From: Candidatus Polarisedimenticola svalbardensis
Lineage (GTDB): Bacteria > Acidobacteriota > Polarisedimenticolia > Polarisedimenticolales > Polarisedimenticolaceae
Assembly: GCA_014764515.1 (NCBI GenBank)
Contig: JACXWD010000002.1
Location: 62,001-126,000 of the forward strand
Direction: 5' to 3'
Length of the DNA stretch: 64,000 bases
This document shows positions 52,473-61,423 of this stretch, piece by piece; position 1 is the stretch's first letter; each line of letters starts with the position of its first letter. The position numbers were made by a program, and so were the translations under genes. Below the pieces are notes generated by a model. That model was not told the origin of the DNA. It saw only the letters and a program-made list of their open reading frames with translations, and did no database searches.

Positions 52473-54391
52473 CACCTTCCGCCTTTCGGGCCGATGTCGG
52501 CAAGCTCCGCCAGGATCTGCGCAAGTTCGGCCGGATCCGTCGTTTCCTGCAGACCTCTGCCACCATCCACCCGGGCCTGTGGCTCGGGGAACGATTCCCC
52601 CGGTTCTCTAGAAGCCTGGTCCACAACCAGCCAGCTCAACGGCGCCCGAACCACTGCCTGGCGGAACGCCTGGACCTTGTCCGAGGCCGGATCGCCTGAA
52701 ATTGTGACCGTCACCGGCCTGGCCAGCAGTTCCTCTACCGCCAGTCCGGCGACTACACCGTGTACCCGGAACATGGCGAGAGAACCGGCGTATTCGGCCA
52801 GCAGATCCGCCGCTTCCAGCAAGTTGCGCTGCCCTGCTCCCAGGTGGCCCAGACGGATCATGGTGCGGGCCAGTTGGATGTTTGCCCTGAACGGCATCCG
52901 TCGGGTGTTCAGCAGCCCGACCGGATCCGGTTCGGGGATATGATCCCGGAAGCGGGTTTCGCCCGGCAGCCGGAAGTTGTTGATGCAGTATTGGATGATG
53001 TTCAGGCTGGCGTCATAGTACCGGCGGTCGCCGCTGCTCTGATAGGCGTCCAGGAGGAAGAAGGCGACATCGGCCTGGGTCTCGAGAAAAGTGTGGTCCG
53101 TGGGCGAGGGCGCCAGGACATGGCGGACGCCGCGCCCGGGTCGGTACCCTTCTTTCAAAACCCGGTCCAGAGCCTGATGCCCTGCCGTGGTCATTGCCGG
53201 CAGGTTCAGGACGATCCCGGCCCGGATCAGAGCGGCGCCGGCCTGTGCATTGGGAGCCGAGAGAACCAGTTGATCCACCTCCGGCTCTTTCGCCGACTGC
53301 AGAGGCCGGGTCCAGTACCCGCCGCCGTTCTCCGATTCAAAATCGGCGGTTTGACCCAGGTAGAATCCACCTTTCGGATCCGCCAGTTTTTCCATGATGA
53401 ACCGTCCCGCACCGGCAGCAGCATCCCGGTAGAGCTCCGAGGGCTGGTCCAGGTATGCCAGCGTCAGCTGGTGCAGGAAGGCGGCATTGCGATCCAGGAG
53501 CTTCTCGTACTGGATCCCGCTCCAGTCCTGCGCCGCTGCCATGCGGTGGACGCCGCCATGTACTCCATCATGTAACGGTCCGGAGAGCAGGGCCGGCAGG
53601 TAGTTGGCGGTGAGTTCCGCCATGGCAGGCAGATACCTGGCTCGCCGGATCCGTGCGTATTCCGGAAGTCCCGGGATGACGAACTTGGGCGCCAGTCCGA
53701 ACCCGCCGTCGGAACGGTCCCAGTTTGCGGAGATCCACTGGAACATGATGTCCGATGCATCGGTATCCGGTTCACCGCTGATCGGGTCCTCGGGCTGGAC
53801 CATTCCGGCCCACTCCTGTCCCACGTGGGTCAGGAATTTGGTCCATTGATCGAAGTAGATATTGCCCTGCTCCAGGAGAAACAGCATGCGCTCCTGGTCC
53901 ACCGCACCGATGGTAATCGGCATGCCTTCCCCAGTCGGCGTGTTGTTGGTAATCAGGGGGTTGCCGGTTGGAAGCAGCAGGGACATGACCGGCATGGTTC
54001 CGGTCTGGTAGCGCTCCACGATGTCCGGTCGTTGGTCGCCATTGACGTAAATCGTCAGGTAGCCCTGGTTAAGCCGTTCCTGGATGGCCGCCTCACCTAC
54101 AAGCTCTTCACGGGTGCGATGGGCATCGAGGTTCCATCTGGAATCGATGAAGAGGAACACAGGCTTGTTGAACAGCGTGGCCCGCTGGAAGGTGCGCGAG
54201 GCCCACGGATACCAGTAGTTGCGGTGAACCAGTTCTTCCGGCGGCCAGGAGGCAAACTGCTGCTGGACAGGTACGTCGAAGTCGATGGCCCGTACCGACT
54301 GGGAAACTGCAGGACCCGGGGATCCGGGAACCAATAGCACTCCAAGAACCAGGACTCGTACCGACTGGGCGCAAAATGCCCGGAATTTCAT
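52472..54391 (-). CDS. Exported DUF255/YyaL-type protein lacking the CxxC motif
   Basis: 639 residues from ATG 54391 (GGAG upstream); the track's 54472 start lies on the promoter. Signal peptide about residues 1-30. Residues 55-130 match the thioredoxin-like DUF255 domain (HRNYWYPWASRTFQRATLFN, then KPVFLFID and GDQRPDIVERYQTG). Where the family normally has CHWCHVM this protein reads RWNLDAHR (85-92), so no redox pair exists. The rest is an alpha/alpha-barrel-like region with glycoside-hydrolase-like helical pairs (YYDASLNIIQYCINNF, LARTMIRLGHLG). Family assignment is fair; function unknown. Confidence 0.75.
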   Translation of the reverse strand: MKFRAFCAQSVRVLVLGVLLVPGSPGPAVSQSVRAIDFDVPVQQQFASWPPEELVHRNYWYPWASRTFQRATLFNKPVFLFIDSRWNLDAHRTREELVGEAAIQERLNQGYLTIYVNGDQRPDIVERYQTGTMPVMSLLLPTGNPLITNNTPTGEGMPITIGAVDQERMLFLLEQGNIYFDQWTKFLTHVGQEWAGMVQPEDPISGEPDTDASDIMFQWISANWDRSDGGFGLAPKFVIPGLPEYARIRRARYLPAMAELTANYLPALLSGPLHDGVHGGVHRMAAAQDWSGIQYEKLLDRNAAFLHQLTLAYLDQPSELYRDAAAGAGRFIMEKLADPKGGFYLGQTADFESENGGGYWTRPLQSAKEPEVDQLVLSAPNAQAGAALIRAGIVLNLPAMTTAGHQALDRVLKEGYRPGRGVRHVLAPSPTDHTFLETQADVAFFLLDAYQSSGDRRYYDASLNIIQYCINNFRLPGETRFRDHIPEPDPVGLLNTRRMPFRANIQLARTMIRLGHLGAGQRNLLEAADLLAEYAGSLAMFRVHGVVAGLAVEELLARPVTVTISGDPASDKVQAFRQAVVRAPLSWLVVDQASREPGESFPEPQARVDGGRGLQETTDPAELAQILAELADIGPKGGR

Positions 54392-54443
54392 GGTTTCTCC
54401 GTTGACCCGAAACAGGTTCCGATCCGATCCGGCATAAAAAAAC

Positions 54444-54472
54444 ATTATTGGAACGGTTCGGTCAGGTGTCAA
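54444..54472 (-). promoter_or_regulatory. Promoter for the 18-kb minus-strand run
   Basis: Minus-strand perfect TTGACA, exactly 17 nt, AATAAT (5 of 6). Predicted start near 54437 gives a 45-nt leader to the DUF255 ATG; an A7 tract (T7 on the minus strand) lies just downstream of the -10. Confidence 0.65.
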
Positions 54473-54571
54473 GCAGGTGCGCCTGTCACATTTTTATTGC
54501 ACTATATCTACTTCGCTGTATCTTTAAAGTCGCAAGCCGGTAATTACATTTCCGTATTGCGCGTAAGGCAT

Positions 54572-56359
54572 ATGCAGCAAAACAAGCAAGCCGAATATTC
54601 TGCGGTGAGCCGGATCGGTGTACAGTCACTGGCGGTTCTGGCGACATTGGCGGCTACAGTTCAGGAAGGCCGAACTGCAGGGGAATTACTCCCTGTCGCC
54701 CTTGCTTTGTGCCTGTTTTCAGCGGTAGCGGCCTGGATCTGGATACGTACGGACCGGGGGCATGTGATCCGATTCGCTCCCGCCTTCGCCCTGGCCGGAT
54801 GGATCGCATTGACACCGGCAGCCGGACTCTGGATCTGCCTGGCCGCGCTTCTGGTCAACCCCAACGCCATATCCGGTCGGATATCGGTTCGCTCAGCCAA
54901 CACCGTGGCGGTCACCGTTGCCATCCTGGCAGCGTACGCAGCGGCCCGGTTGTTTTCCGCCCCCGGCCCGGTTCTCCCGGTACCGTCCATGATTCAGGCG
55001 CCGGTGTTGTACCTGATCCTCTCCGGTCTGGCAGTAGGCGGCGGCTGGCTGATCCTTAGCGTACTGACACGCTCACCGGTGCCTCCTGGAGGAAGTTTCT
55101 CGATTCATGCCGTGTTCCTTGAGATGTTGAACATCCCCCTGGCCATTCTCCTTGCGTCCTACATTGTGCCGGAGCTTCGCCTGTGGCCTTTCCTGCTGTT
55201 CTCATGCCTCATCCTCCTGGGAGCCTGGGCGCTCAGGAAACTGGCCGTAGTTAGATCCGAGTTGCAGAGTTCCAACGATGCACTGGCCGCACGTGTCAGC
55301 GAACTTGCCACGCTGCACTCCATCGGACGGGAGATCGTCTCTTCGCTGGATCTTCAGAAAGTCTTCATTATCGTTGAGAGAGAGTGCCGCAAGATCCTGG
55401 ACATCTCTCGTTTTTCCATTGCGTTGACCGAACCAGCAGGGGGTCATCTTGAGAACGTCTACTTCCACACCCGTGGGGAAGCCGGCGGGAAGGGCGGCCC
55501 GGTGCGCCGCATCGAAAAGTGGGTGGCGGCTGAAAAACGAGGTATGCGGATCGGCCACGGACAGGATGAGCTTACCCGGCGTGGCCTGCACCATGCCGGT
55601 GGACCCGGAGATTACCCATCAACCCTGGCGATTCCTCTGATCGTCGAGGAAAGGGTCGTAGGCGTACTGATGGTCCAGAGCGTCCTGCGAAACGCCTATG
55701 ACGAACACCACCTTGCCGTACTCACGACCATAGCCCAGCAGGCGGCGGTCGCCATTGAAAACGCCAAAAACTATCGCATGGCAACGGTAGATTCACTGAC
55801 AGGCGTTTCCCTTAGAGATTACTTCTTCCAGCGAGTCAAAGACGAACACCACAGGGCGTCCCGCTATCACAGCCGCTTCGCCCTTCTTATGATCGACCTG
55901 GACGGTTTCAAAGCGATCAATGACGCCCATGGTCACCAGGTCGGCGACCGCTATCTGAGTCTTCTCGGAAGTGAAATCCGCTCCCACCTGCGCTCGGCGG
56001 ACATCGCCTGCCGTTACGGCGGCGACGAATTCTGCGTCCTGTTGCCGGAAACCGGGTTCGAGGGCGCCCAGACCATCGCAGAACGATTACGCCGTTCCGT
56101 GGCGAAGCTTAAAGTGCAGCTAGACGGGGAGACTGCGTCCACAACGGCCAGCATCGGTATGGCCATCTTCCCGGAACATGGCGCCGACAGCCTGGCTTCT
56201 CTCCTGAAGCATGCGGACCAGGCGTTGTACCGGGCAAAGCGCCAGGGGAAAGATCAGGTTCTCCCGTTCGCGCCGCGGCAAGACAAGTCGTCGCCTACCG
56301 GCAGTCGCCCAAAACCTCAAGAACAGAGCGCCCGACCCGCCGGAAGAAACGTTCGCTGA
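54572..56359 (+). CDS. Membrane-bound GAF-GGDEF diguanylate cyclase
   Basis: Makes cyclic di-GMP from GTP. 595 residues from ATG 54572; the track's TTG at 54497 lies in the AT-rich upstream region. Residues 1-225 hold about seven hydrophobic helices (a MASE-like sensor). A short coiled segment (VRSELQSSNDALAARVSELATL) and a GAF domain (about 240-395, SLDLQKVFIIVERECRKILD) follow. The GGDEF domain keeps the active motif GGDEF at 483-487 and the inhibitory I-site RSAD at 474-477, so it should be active and product-inhibited. Its last 65 nt overlap the epimerase gene on the other strand. Confidence 0.93.
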   Translation: MQQNKQAEYSAVSRIGVQSLAVLATLAATVQEGRTAGELLPVALALCLFSAVAAWIWIRTDRGHVIRFAPAFALAGWIALTPAAGLWICLAALLVNPNAISGRISVRSANTVAVTVAILAAYAAARLFSAPGPVLPVPSMIQAPVLYLILSGLAVGGGWLILSVLTRSPVPPGGSFSIHAVFLEMLNIPLAILLASYIVPELRLWPFLLFSCLILLGAWALRKLAVVRSELQSSNDALAARVSELATLHSIGREIVSSLDLQKVFIIVERECRKILDISRFSIALTEPAGGHLENVYFHTRGEAGGKGGPVRRIEKWVAAEKRGMRIGHGQDELTRRGLHHAGGPGDYPSTLAIPLIVEERVVGVLMVQSVLRNAYDEHHLAVLTTIAQQAAVAIENAKNYRMATVDSLTGVSLRDYFFQRVKDEHHRASRYHSRFALLMIDLDGFKAINDAHGHQVGDRYLSLLGSEIRSHLRSADIACRYGGDEFCVLLPETGFEGAQTIAERLRRSVAKLKVQLDGETASTTASIGMAIFPEHGADSLASLLKHADQALYRAKRQGKDQVLPFAPRQDKSSPTGSRPKPQEQSARPAGRNVR

Positions 56360-57023
56360 GGGACGGAATGTCCCCGCTGGTCCGATCCAGGAGTACGCGC
56401 TCGATCCGGCTCATAGGCAGAAAGACGACCGAGGGCCCCACCACACTCTCTTCTCCCCTCTCGACCTGGGAGATCCAGTCGTCGAACGAGCCGAGATCGA
56501 TCCCTTCCAGGACGATTCCCGAAGCATCCAGGGAGCGCAGGACCCCCCATATTTTTTCTTGAGGATCACGAAGATAGGCCAGGACAGTTTCGCCGGGAGC
56601 CATGGTTCCAGGTGCGTCCTTGCGGTCAGCTTCCTCCACCAGTTCCACAAGCACCCCTCCGCACGATCGGGGATGGAGGAAACCGACCCTGCTGCCGTCG
56701 GCCCCCGGCTGGGCTCCCCCGTGAAGAACCTGGAATCCGGCTTCCTCCAGGGCGCCCAGAAGGGAGTCCAGCTCCGTAACCTGGAGTGCGATGTGGTGGA
56801 TGCCCTCGCCTCTTTTTTCGATATACCGGCCTACCGGGGAATCCCCGTCAGTCGGCTCCAGCAGCTCTATGCTCGATTCGCCTACCGGCAAAAAGGAGAC
56901 CTGCACTTTTTCCGAGGCCAGTAGCTCCGTCTCGCCCGGCTTGAGCCCCAGAGCCTTCCAGAACCTGAGTCGCTCATCGAGGCTCTTCACCGCGATACCG
57001 ATATGGTTGATCTTGGCGATCAT
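56295..57023 (-). CDS. Methylmalonyl-CoA epimerase with extra C-terminal domain
   Basis: Interconverts (S)- and (R)-methylmalonyl-CoA for the mutase. ATG 57023 (track start 57257 is a meaB shadow) gives 242 residues. Residues 1-134 are the epimerase (VOC fold): AKINHIGIAVKSLDERLRFW, SSIELLEPTDGDSPVGRYIE, GEGIHHIALQV and FLHPRSCGGVLVELVE, with metal-ligand His and Glu kept. Residues about 140-240 are a separate domain (VLAYLRDPQEKIWGVLRSLD ... SFDDWISQVERGEE ... FFRRVGRSVLEVL) not found in standard epimerases. Overlaps meaB by 4 nt (ATGA). Confidence 0.9.
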   Translation of the reverse strand: MIAKINHIGIAVKSLDERLRFWKALGLKPGETELLASEKVQVSFLPVGESSIELLEPTDGDSPVGRYIEKRGEGIHHIALQVTELDSLLGALEEAGFQVLHGGAQPGADGSRVGFLHPRSCGGVLVELVEEADRKDAPGTMAPGETVLAYLRDPQEKIWGVLRSLDASGIVLEGIDLGSFDDWISQVERGEESVVGPSVVFLPMSRIERVLLDRTSGDIPSLSERFFRRVGRSVLEVLGDCR

Positions 57024-57973
57024 CGTACCTCCACCCTGGCCAGGACCTGTCCGACGGCGGTGTACGGATCCGTCGAACGGTCGGCGATGCGATCCAGCAG
57101 CCGTTCCAGGTCTTGTCCTTGAAATACTTTTTCCATCACCCTGGCGGAAAGCCTTTCCGACAGAATGGTCCTGAATCGAGCCTCGGCTCTCTCCTTGCGC
57201 CGGCGGTCTTTCCTGGAGTCGTCGGCGCTGCGAATGAATTCCTGGATGCCCCGGCACAACTCTTCCACGCCCTCGTTCCGAACGGCTACGGTCTTCAGGA
57301 TCTCAGGACGGAAGTTCTGCGGACCGCTGGCCAGGGAGAGCATGTATTCCAGGTCGGTGATCAGACGGTCCGCCCCGGGCTTGTCCGCCTTGTTGATCAC
57401 GAACAGATCGGCAATCTCAAGGATGCCCGCCTTGATCGCCTGGATATCGTCCCCCATGCCCGGCACCAGCACCACACAGACCGCGTCGGCGGCTCGAACG
57501 ACTTCGATTTCGTCTTGTCCAACACCGACGGTTTCCACGATTACCGGGTCATACCCTGCGGTATCCATCAGGTCGATGGCGTCGGCCGAGGCTCTGGAAA
57601 GGCCGCCCAGACAGCCCCGGGTCGCCATGGAGCGGATGAACACTCCGTCATCCAGGGCGTGTTCCTGCATCCGGATGCGGTCGCCCAGGATTGCTCCTCC
57701 GGAATATGCCGAAGAAGGGTCGACGGCGATCACCCCGACTCTGTGGCCGGCACGGCGGAAAGATCCGACCATACGATCCACGAGGCTTGATTTCCCGGCT
57801 CCGGGAGATCCGGTCACGCCGATCACTGTCGCTTTACCGGTATGGGGAAACGCCTCCTTGAGCAACTCCACCGCGCCGGGGGCGTTCTCCTCGACCATGC
57901 TGATCCCTCTGGCAAGGGCGCGGACCGAGCCGCTGCGCAAGGCTTCAACCAGTGCGGTCGGCTGTTTCAACAC
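57020..57973 (-). CDS. meaB: Methylmalonyl-CoA mutase G-protein chaperone MeaB
   Basis: GTPase that loads and protects adenosylcobalamin in methylmalonyl-CoA mutase. P-loop TGSPGAGKSSLVDRM, switch segment VDPSSAYSGGAILGDRIRM, FIRSMATRGCLGGLSRA, VETVGVGQDEIEV and NKAD are all MeaB/ArgK signatures. 317 residues is normal. Located between the epimerase and an acyl-CoA dehydrogenase, while the mutase subunits are 50 kb away on the other strand. Confidence 0.97.
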   Translation of the reverse strand: MLKQPTALVEALRSGSVRALARGISMVEENAPGAVELLKEAFPHTGKATVIGVTGSPGAGKSSLVDRMVGSFRRAGHRVGVIAVDPSSAYSGGAILGDRIRMQEHALDDGVFIRSMATRGCLGGLSRASADAIDLMDTAGYDPVIVETVGVGQDEIEVVRAADAVCVVLVPGMGDDIQAIKAGILEIADLFVINKADKPGADRLITDLEYMLSLASGPQNFRPEILKTVAVRNEGVEELCRGIQEFIRSADDSRKDRRRKERAEARFRTILSERLSARVMEKVFQGQDLERLLDRIADRSTDPYTAVGQVLARVEVR

Positions 57974-57980
57974 TGCACCC

Positions 57981-59129
57981 TCAACCCAGGTCGGCGATCA
58001 ATTGCCGTGCAATGACCATGCGCTGGATTTCGCTGGTGCCTTCGCCGATGGTGCAGAGCTTCATGTCGCGGTAGTACTTTTCCGCAGGGAAGTCCTTGAC
58101 GTACCCGTATCCTCCGAAGATCTGCAGGGCGCGGTCGGCGACCCACACGCCGACTTCGGATGCATACAGTTTGGCCATGGCCGATTGCCGGGTGGTCCGC
58201 ATACGGTTGTCTTTCATCCACGCCGCCTTGTAGGTCATCAGGCTGGCCGCTTCAAGGCGGGTCGCCATGTCGGCCAGCATGAACCGTATCGCCTGGAAGT
58301 CACCTACCGGACGGCCGAACTGTTCCCGCTCCCGGGAGTACTTCAAGGCGGCCTCGAACGCCCCCCAGCCCATTCCGAGGGCCAACGCGGCGATGGATAT
58401 CCGGCCACCGTCCAGGATCTTCATGGCGTCAACGAACCCCATGCCCCGTTCCCCCACCATCTGCGATGAGGGCACGCGGCAGTCATCCATGATGACCTCT
58501 GCGGTGTCCGAGGCCCTGAGGCCCATCTTGTTTTCCTTTTTGCCTGGACGGAAGCCGGGAGTTCCGGTTTCGATGGCGAAGGCCGATATCCCCTTGTTCC
58601 CCTTGTCGGCATCGGTTACGGCAAACACCACGGTCAGGTCCGAAACCGAACCATGGGTGGTGAACGTTTTCGAGCCGTTCAGGATCCAGTGCTCACCGTC
58701 CTGAACCGCCACCGTCCGGGTGCCGGCAGCATCGGATCCTGCCGTCGGCTCTGTCAGGCTCCAGGCGCCGATCCATTCCCCCGTTGCGAGCTTCGGGACG
58801 TATCGGCTGCGCTGGTCGTCGTTGCCGTGACGGTAGATATGATTTGTGCACAGGGAGTTGTGCGCCGCAACGGAGATCCCGATCGATCCGTCGACCCGGG
58901 AGAGCTCCTCCACGATGGTGACGTACTCGGCGTACCCCATGCCGGCTCCGCCCAACTCTTCGGGGAAAAGAACGCCCAGGAATCCCAGGTCGCCGCATTT
59001 CCGAAGTACTTCCCGGGGAAACTCCTGCGATTCGTCGAATTCCATCATGGTGGGGCGGATTTCCGCCTCAGCGAATTCCCGCACGGTTCTGCGGAGCAGG
59101 TCCTGATCCTCACTAAAGCCGAATTCCAC
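57981..59129 (-). CDS. Acyl-CoA dehydrogenase
   Basis: FAD enzyme that makes the alpha,beta double bond in acyl-CoAs. 382 residues; GTG start with GGAGG 7 nt upstream. Family segments: [21 protein letters not shown] (flavin contact), [56 protein letters not shown] and the catalytic-base region [15 protein letters not shown] with Glu in the short/medium-chain position. Next to meaB and the epimerase, so a branched- or short-chain substrate is likely but not proven. Confidence 0.94.
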   Translation of the reverse strand: MEFGFSEDQDLLRRTVREFAEAEIRPTMMEFDESQEFPREVLRKCGDLGFLGVLFPEELGGAGMGYAEYVTIVEELSRVDGSIGISVAAHNSLCTNHIYRHGNDDQRSRYVPKLATGEWIGAWSLTEPTAGSDAAGTRTVAVQDGEHWILNGSKTFTTHGSVSDLTVVFAVTDADKGNKGISAFAIETGTPGFRPGKKENKMGLRASDTAEVIMDDCRVPSSQMVGERGMGFVDAMKILDGGRISIAALALGMGWGAFEAALKYSREREQFGRPVGDFQAIRFMLADMATRLEAASLMTYKAAWMKDNRMRTTRQSAMAKLYASEVGVWVADRALQIFGGYGYVKDFPAEKYYRDMKLCTIGEGTSEIQRMVIARQLIADLG

Positions 59130-59179
59130 GGTGAGCCTCCTGACAATCGGGATCGATCGAAGCTAGAAACGGCTGAATA

Positions 59180-60217
59180 TTATGACATACCAGGTCCGTC
59201 CGGCAGCGCGGCGATCGACTCCACCGCATGCCGGATATCGTCTTCCCCTACGTCCAGATGGGTAACGAGGCGAATCCGGCCCGAACCCATGCCGATCCCC
59301 AGGACCTGTCGCTCCGCCAGAGCCGAGAGAATGGAGCCGGCGTCGAACGGCTCCACCACCTCGGCAACAACGATGTTGGTGACGACTTTTTCGAGGTCGA
59401 TGCTGAAAGCGGGGTGATCCGCCATGGCCACCGCCAGCTTCCTGGCCCGCTCATGGTCCTCGCCCAGTCGCCCCACATGGTGCTCCAGGGCGTAAATACC
59501 TGCTGCGGCCAGGATTCCGCTCTGCCGCATCCCTCCTCCCATCCGTTTCCGGACGATCCTGGCTTCCCGCATCAGGTCGGCGGATCCGCACAGCAGGGAG
59601 CCGACCGGCGCCCCCAGGCCTTTGGAGAGGCAGAACATGGCGGTATCGAACCGGGACGCCAGGTCTGCAGGGCTGCATGCCAGGGCGGCTGCCGCGTTGA
59701 AAATCCTGGCGCCGTCCAGGTGGGTGCGGATGTGGTGGCGCTCCGCAAGCTCCAGAAGCGCTGTGGTGACGTTCACATCCAGGACGGTTCCGCCTGCATG
59801 ATTGGCAGTGTTTTCAAGGGCCAGCAGGGTCGGACGGGCCATGTAGTAGATTTCAGGTGCGATGGCCTGTTCCAGCTGTGGCGGAGACGGCGCGCCGGAC
59901 TCTCCCTCGAGGACGCGGGGCACGGTTCCGCTCCAGGCCGCCATCGCCCCCAATTCGTAGTTGTAGATGTGAGAGCTGCGATCCAGCAGAACATCATCGC
60001 CTGGAGAGGTGTGCAGGTGAACGGCGACCTGGTTCCCCATGGTGCCGGTCGGTACGAACAATGCCGCCTCGAAACCCAGGCGATCCGCCGCCATCGCCTC
60101 CAGCCTCCGGACCGTAGGGTCTTCTCCGAACACGTCGTCGCCGACTTCGGCTCCGGCCATGGCCCTCCGCATCCCTTCGGACGGACGGGTCAGTGTGTCA
60201 CTGCGCAGATCAACCAT
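59180..60217 (-). CDS. ltaE: Low-specificity L-threonine aldolase
   Basis: PLP enzyme that cleaves threonine or allo-threonine to glycine and acetaldehyde. ATG 60217 has AGGAGG 6 nt upstream; the track's TTG 60223 abuts that site. Segments: VDLRSDTLTRPSEGMRRAMAGAEVGDDVFGEDPTVRRLE at the N terminus, HLDGARIFNAAAALACS, PLP lysine in MFCLSKGLGAPVGSLLCG, and RKRMGGGMRQSGILAAAGIYAL. 345 residues is normal. Confidence 0.95.
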   Translation of the reverse strand: MVDLRSDTLTRPSEGMRRAMAGAEVGDDVFGEDPTVRRLEAMAADRLGFEAALFVPTGTMGNQVAVHLHTSPGDDVLLDRSSHIYNYELGAMAAWSGTVPRVLEGESGAPSPPQLEQAIAPEIYYMARPTLLALENTANHAGGTVLDVNVTTALLELAERHHIRTHLDGARIFNAAAALACSPADLASRFDTAMFCLSKGLGAPVGSLLCGSADLMREARIVRKRMGGGMRQSGILAAAGIYALEHHVGRLGEDHERARKLAVAMADHPAFSIDLEKVVTNIVVAEVVEPFDAGSILSALAERQVLGIGMGSGRIRLVTHLDVGEDDIRHAVESIAALPDGPGMS

Positions 60218-60235
60218 CGCCAACCTCCTGGTCGC

Positions 60236-61423
60236 TCATTCTAACGGGAGATGACCCAGCAAAGCGCCGAAAACAGCATTGGATTGCAAACGGCCGGTCC
60301 GGGTCAACCGGATGCGATCGCCGCTCCGGACCAGGAGGCCCTGCTGCTCTGCGTTCTCCCAGACCGTCCGGTAGGATTCCTGGAGGTCCAGGCCGTACCG
60401 GGCTCCGATCCGGGTGGCGTCCACGCCTTCACGGAGCCTCAGGCCCATGAACAGTGTTTCCTCCAGTCTCCGAACCGGATCCCATCGGTCCAGTTCGGCC
60501 ACAGGATCCCGGCCGGCGGCAAGGTCGGAGATGTAACCATCCAGGTCCCGGCGGTTTCCTCTTCTCTCGCCCTGGTGGTAGGCATGAGCCCCCAGACCGA
60601 AACCGGCGTACGGCAGGTCCTGCCAGTACTTCAGGTTGTGACGGGAGACCCTGTCCCGTTCGCCGGGCACGGTCCTGGCGAAATTTGAAATCTCATACTG
60701 CCGGTACCCGACCGATTCCAAATAGTCGGTGGTCTCCTCCCATGCGTCGGCCAGATCGTCATCTTCCGGACGGGCGGTCCGCCCGGCCTGCATCGCACGG
60801 GTCAGGGGCGTGTCCTTGTCGGTTTCAAGGAGGTAAACGGAAAAGTGGTCCGGCCTCAGAACGGCGAGTCGTCTGAGGGTAGCGGTCCATCCTCCAGGAT
60901 CTTCACCGGGGAGTCCTGCGATCAGATCCACGGCGACCTGTCCGATATTCGCGGCCCGGGCGTCCTCTACCGCCTTTAGGGCGCGATCTCCGTCATGCCC
61001 CCGGCCAACTTCGCGGAGCACCTTGGGGTCAAGGGACTGTACGCCGATGGTAAGCCGACCGACGCCGGCATCCCGGATCCGGGCAACGGCTTCAGCACTC
61101 AGGTCCTCCGGATTCGATTCCAGCGTAATCTCCGCCCCGGGCAAAACATCGAACCGATTCCGAACCGCCTGGACAAGATCGTAGATCTGGCTCCCGGTCA
61201 GCCGGGAGGGTGTGCCGCCACCGAAGAATATCGTATCGATGACTTGTGGAGCACCGTGCTGCAACTCTGCGATTTCCCGGTGAAGGGCAGCGAGATACGG
61301 CTCCATGGCGTCGTCCCGCCCCGCCACGGTGGCAAAGTCGCAGTAGGTGCATCGCCGGGAACAGAACGGAATATGGATGTAGACCCCGCCCGGGCCTTCA
61401 GGTTCTGGTGGTCGGGCGATCAT
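60236..61423 (-). CDS. hemW: Radical-SAM haem chaperone HemW
   Basis: 395 residues from ATG 61423, overlapping the batE stop (TGATG). SAM-cluster cysteines C21, C25 and C28 in HIPFCSRRCTYCDFATV, with the following TYCDF that separates HemW from the catalytic HemN. GGGTPSRL, ESNPEDLSAEAVARIRDAGVGRLTIGVQSLD and the C-terminal winged-helix-like part (LEETLFMGLRLREGVD) fit the family. HemW is now thought to carry haem and not to oxidise coproporphyrinogen. Confidence 0.94.
   Translation of the reverse strand: MIARPPEPEGPGGVYIHIPFCSRRCTYCDFATVAGRDDAMEPYLAALHREIAELQHGAPQVIDTIFFGGGTPSRLTGSQIYDLVQAVRNRFDVLPGAEITLESNPEDLSAEAVARIRDAGVGRLTIGVQSLDPKVLREVGRGHDGDRALKAVEDARAANIGQVAVDLIAGLPGEDPGGWTATLRRLAVLRPDHFSVYLLETDKDTPLTRAMQAGRTARPEDDDLADAWEETTDYLESVGYRQYEISNFARTVPGERDRVSRHNLKYWQDLPYAGFGLGAHAYHQGERRGNRRDLDGYISDLAAGRDPVAELDRWDPVRRLEETLFMGLRLREGVDATRIGARYGLDLQESYRTVWENAEQQGLLVRSGDRIRLTRTGRLQSNAVFGALLGHLPLE

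Noticed and set aside
54470-54510. Possible sigma-54 site TGTCAC ... TTGCA upstream of the GGDEF gene
   Set aside because: The spacing between the GG-like and GC elements is 12 nt and not 10, and the first G pair reads GT. rpoN is present but this does not fit its promoter.
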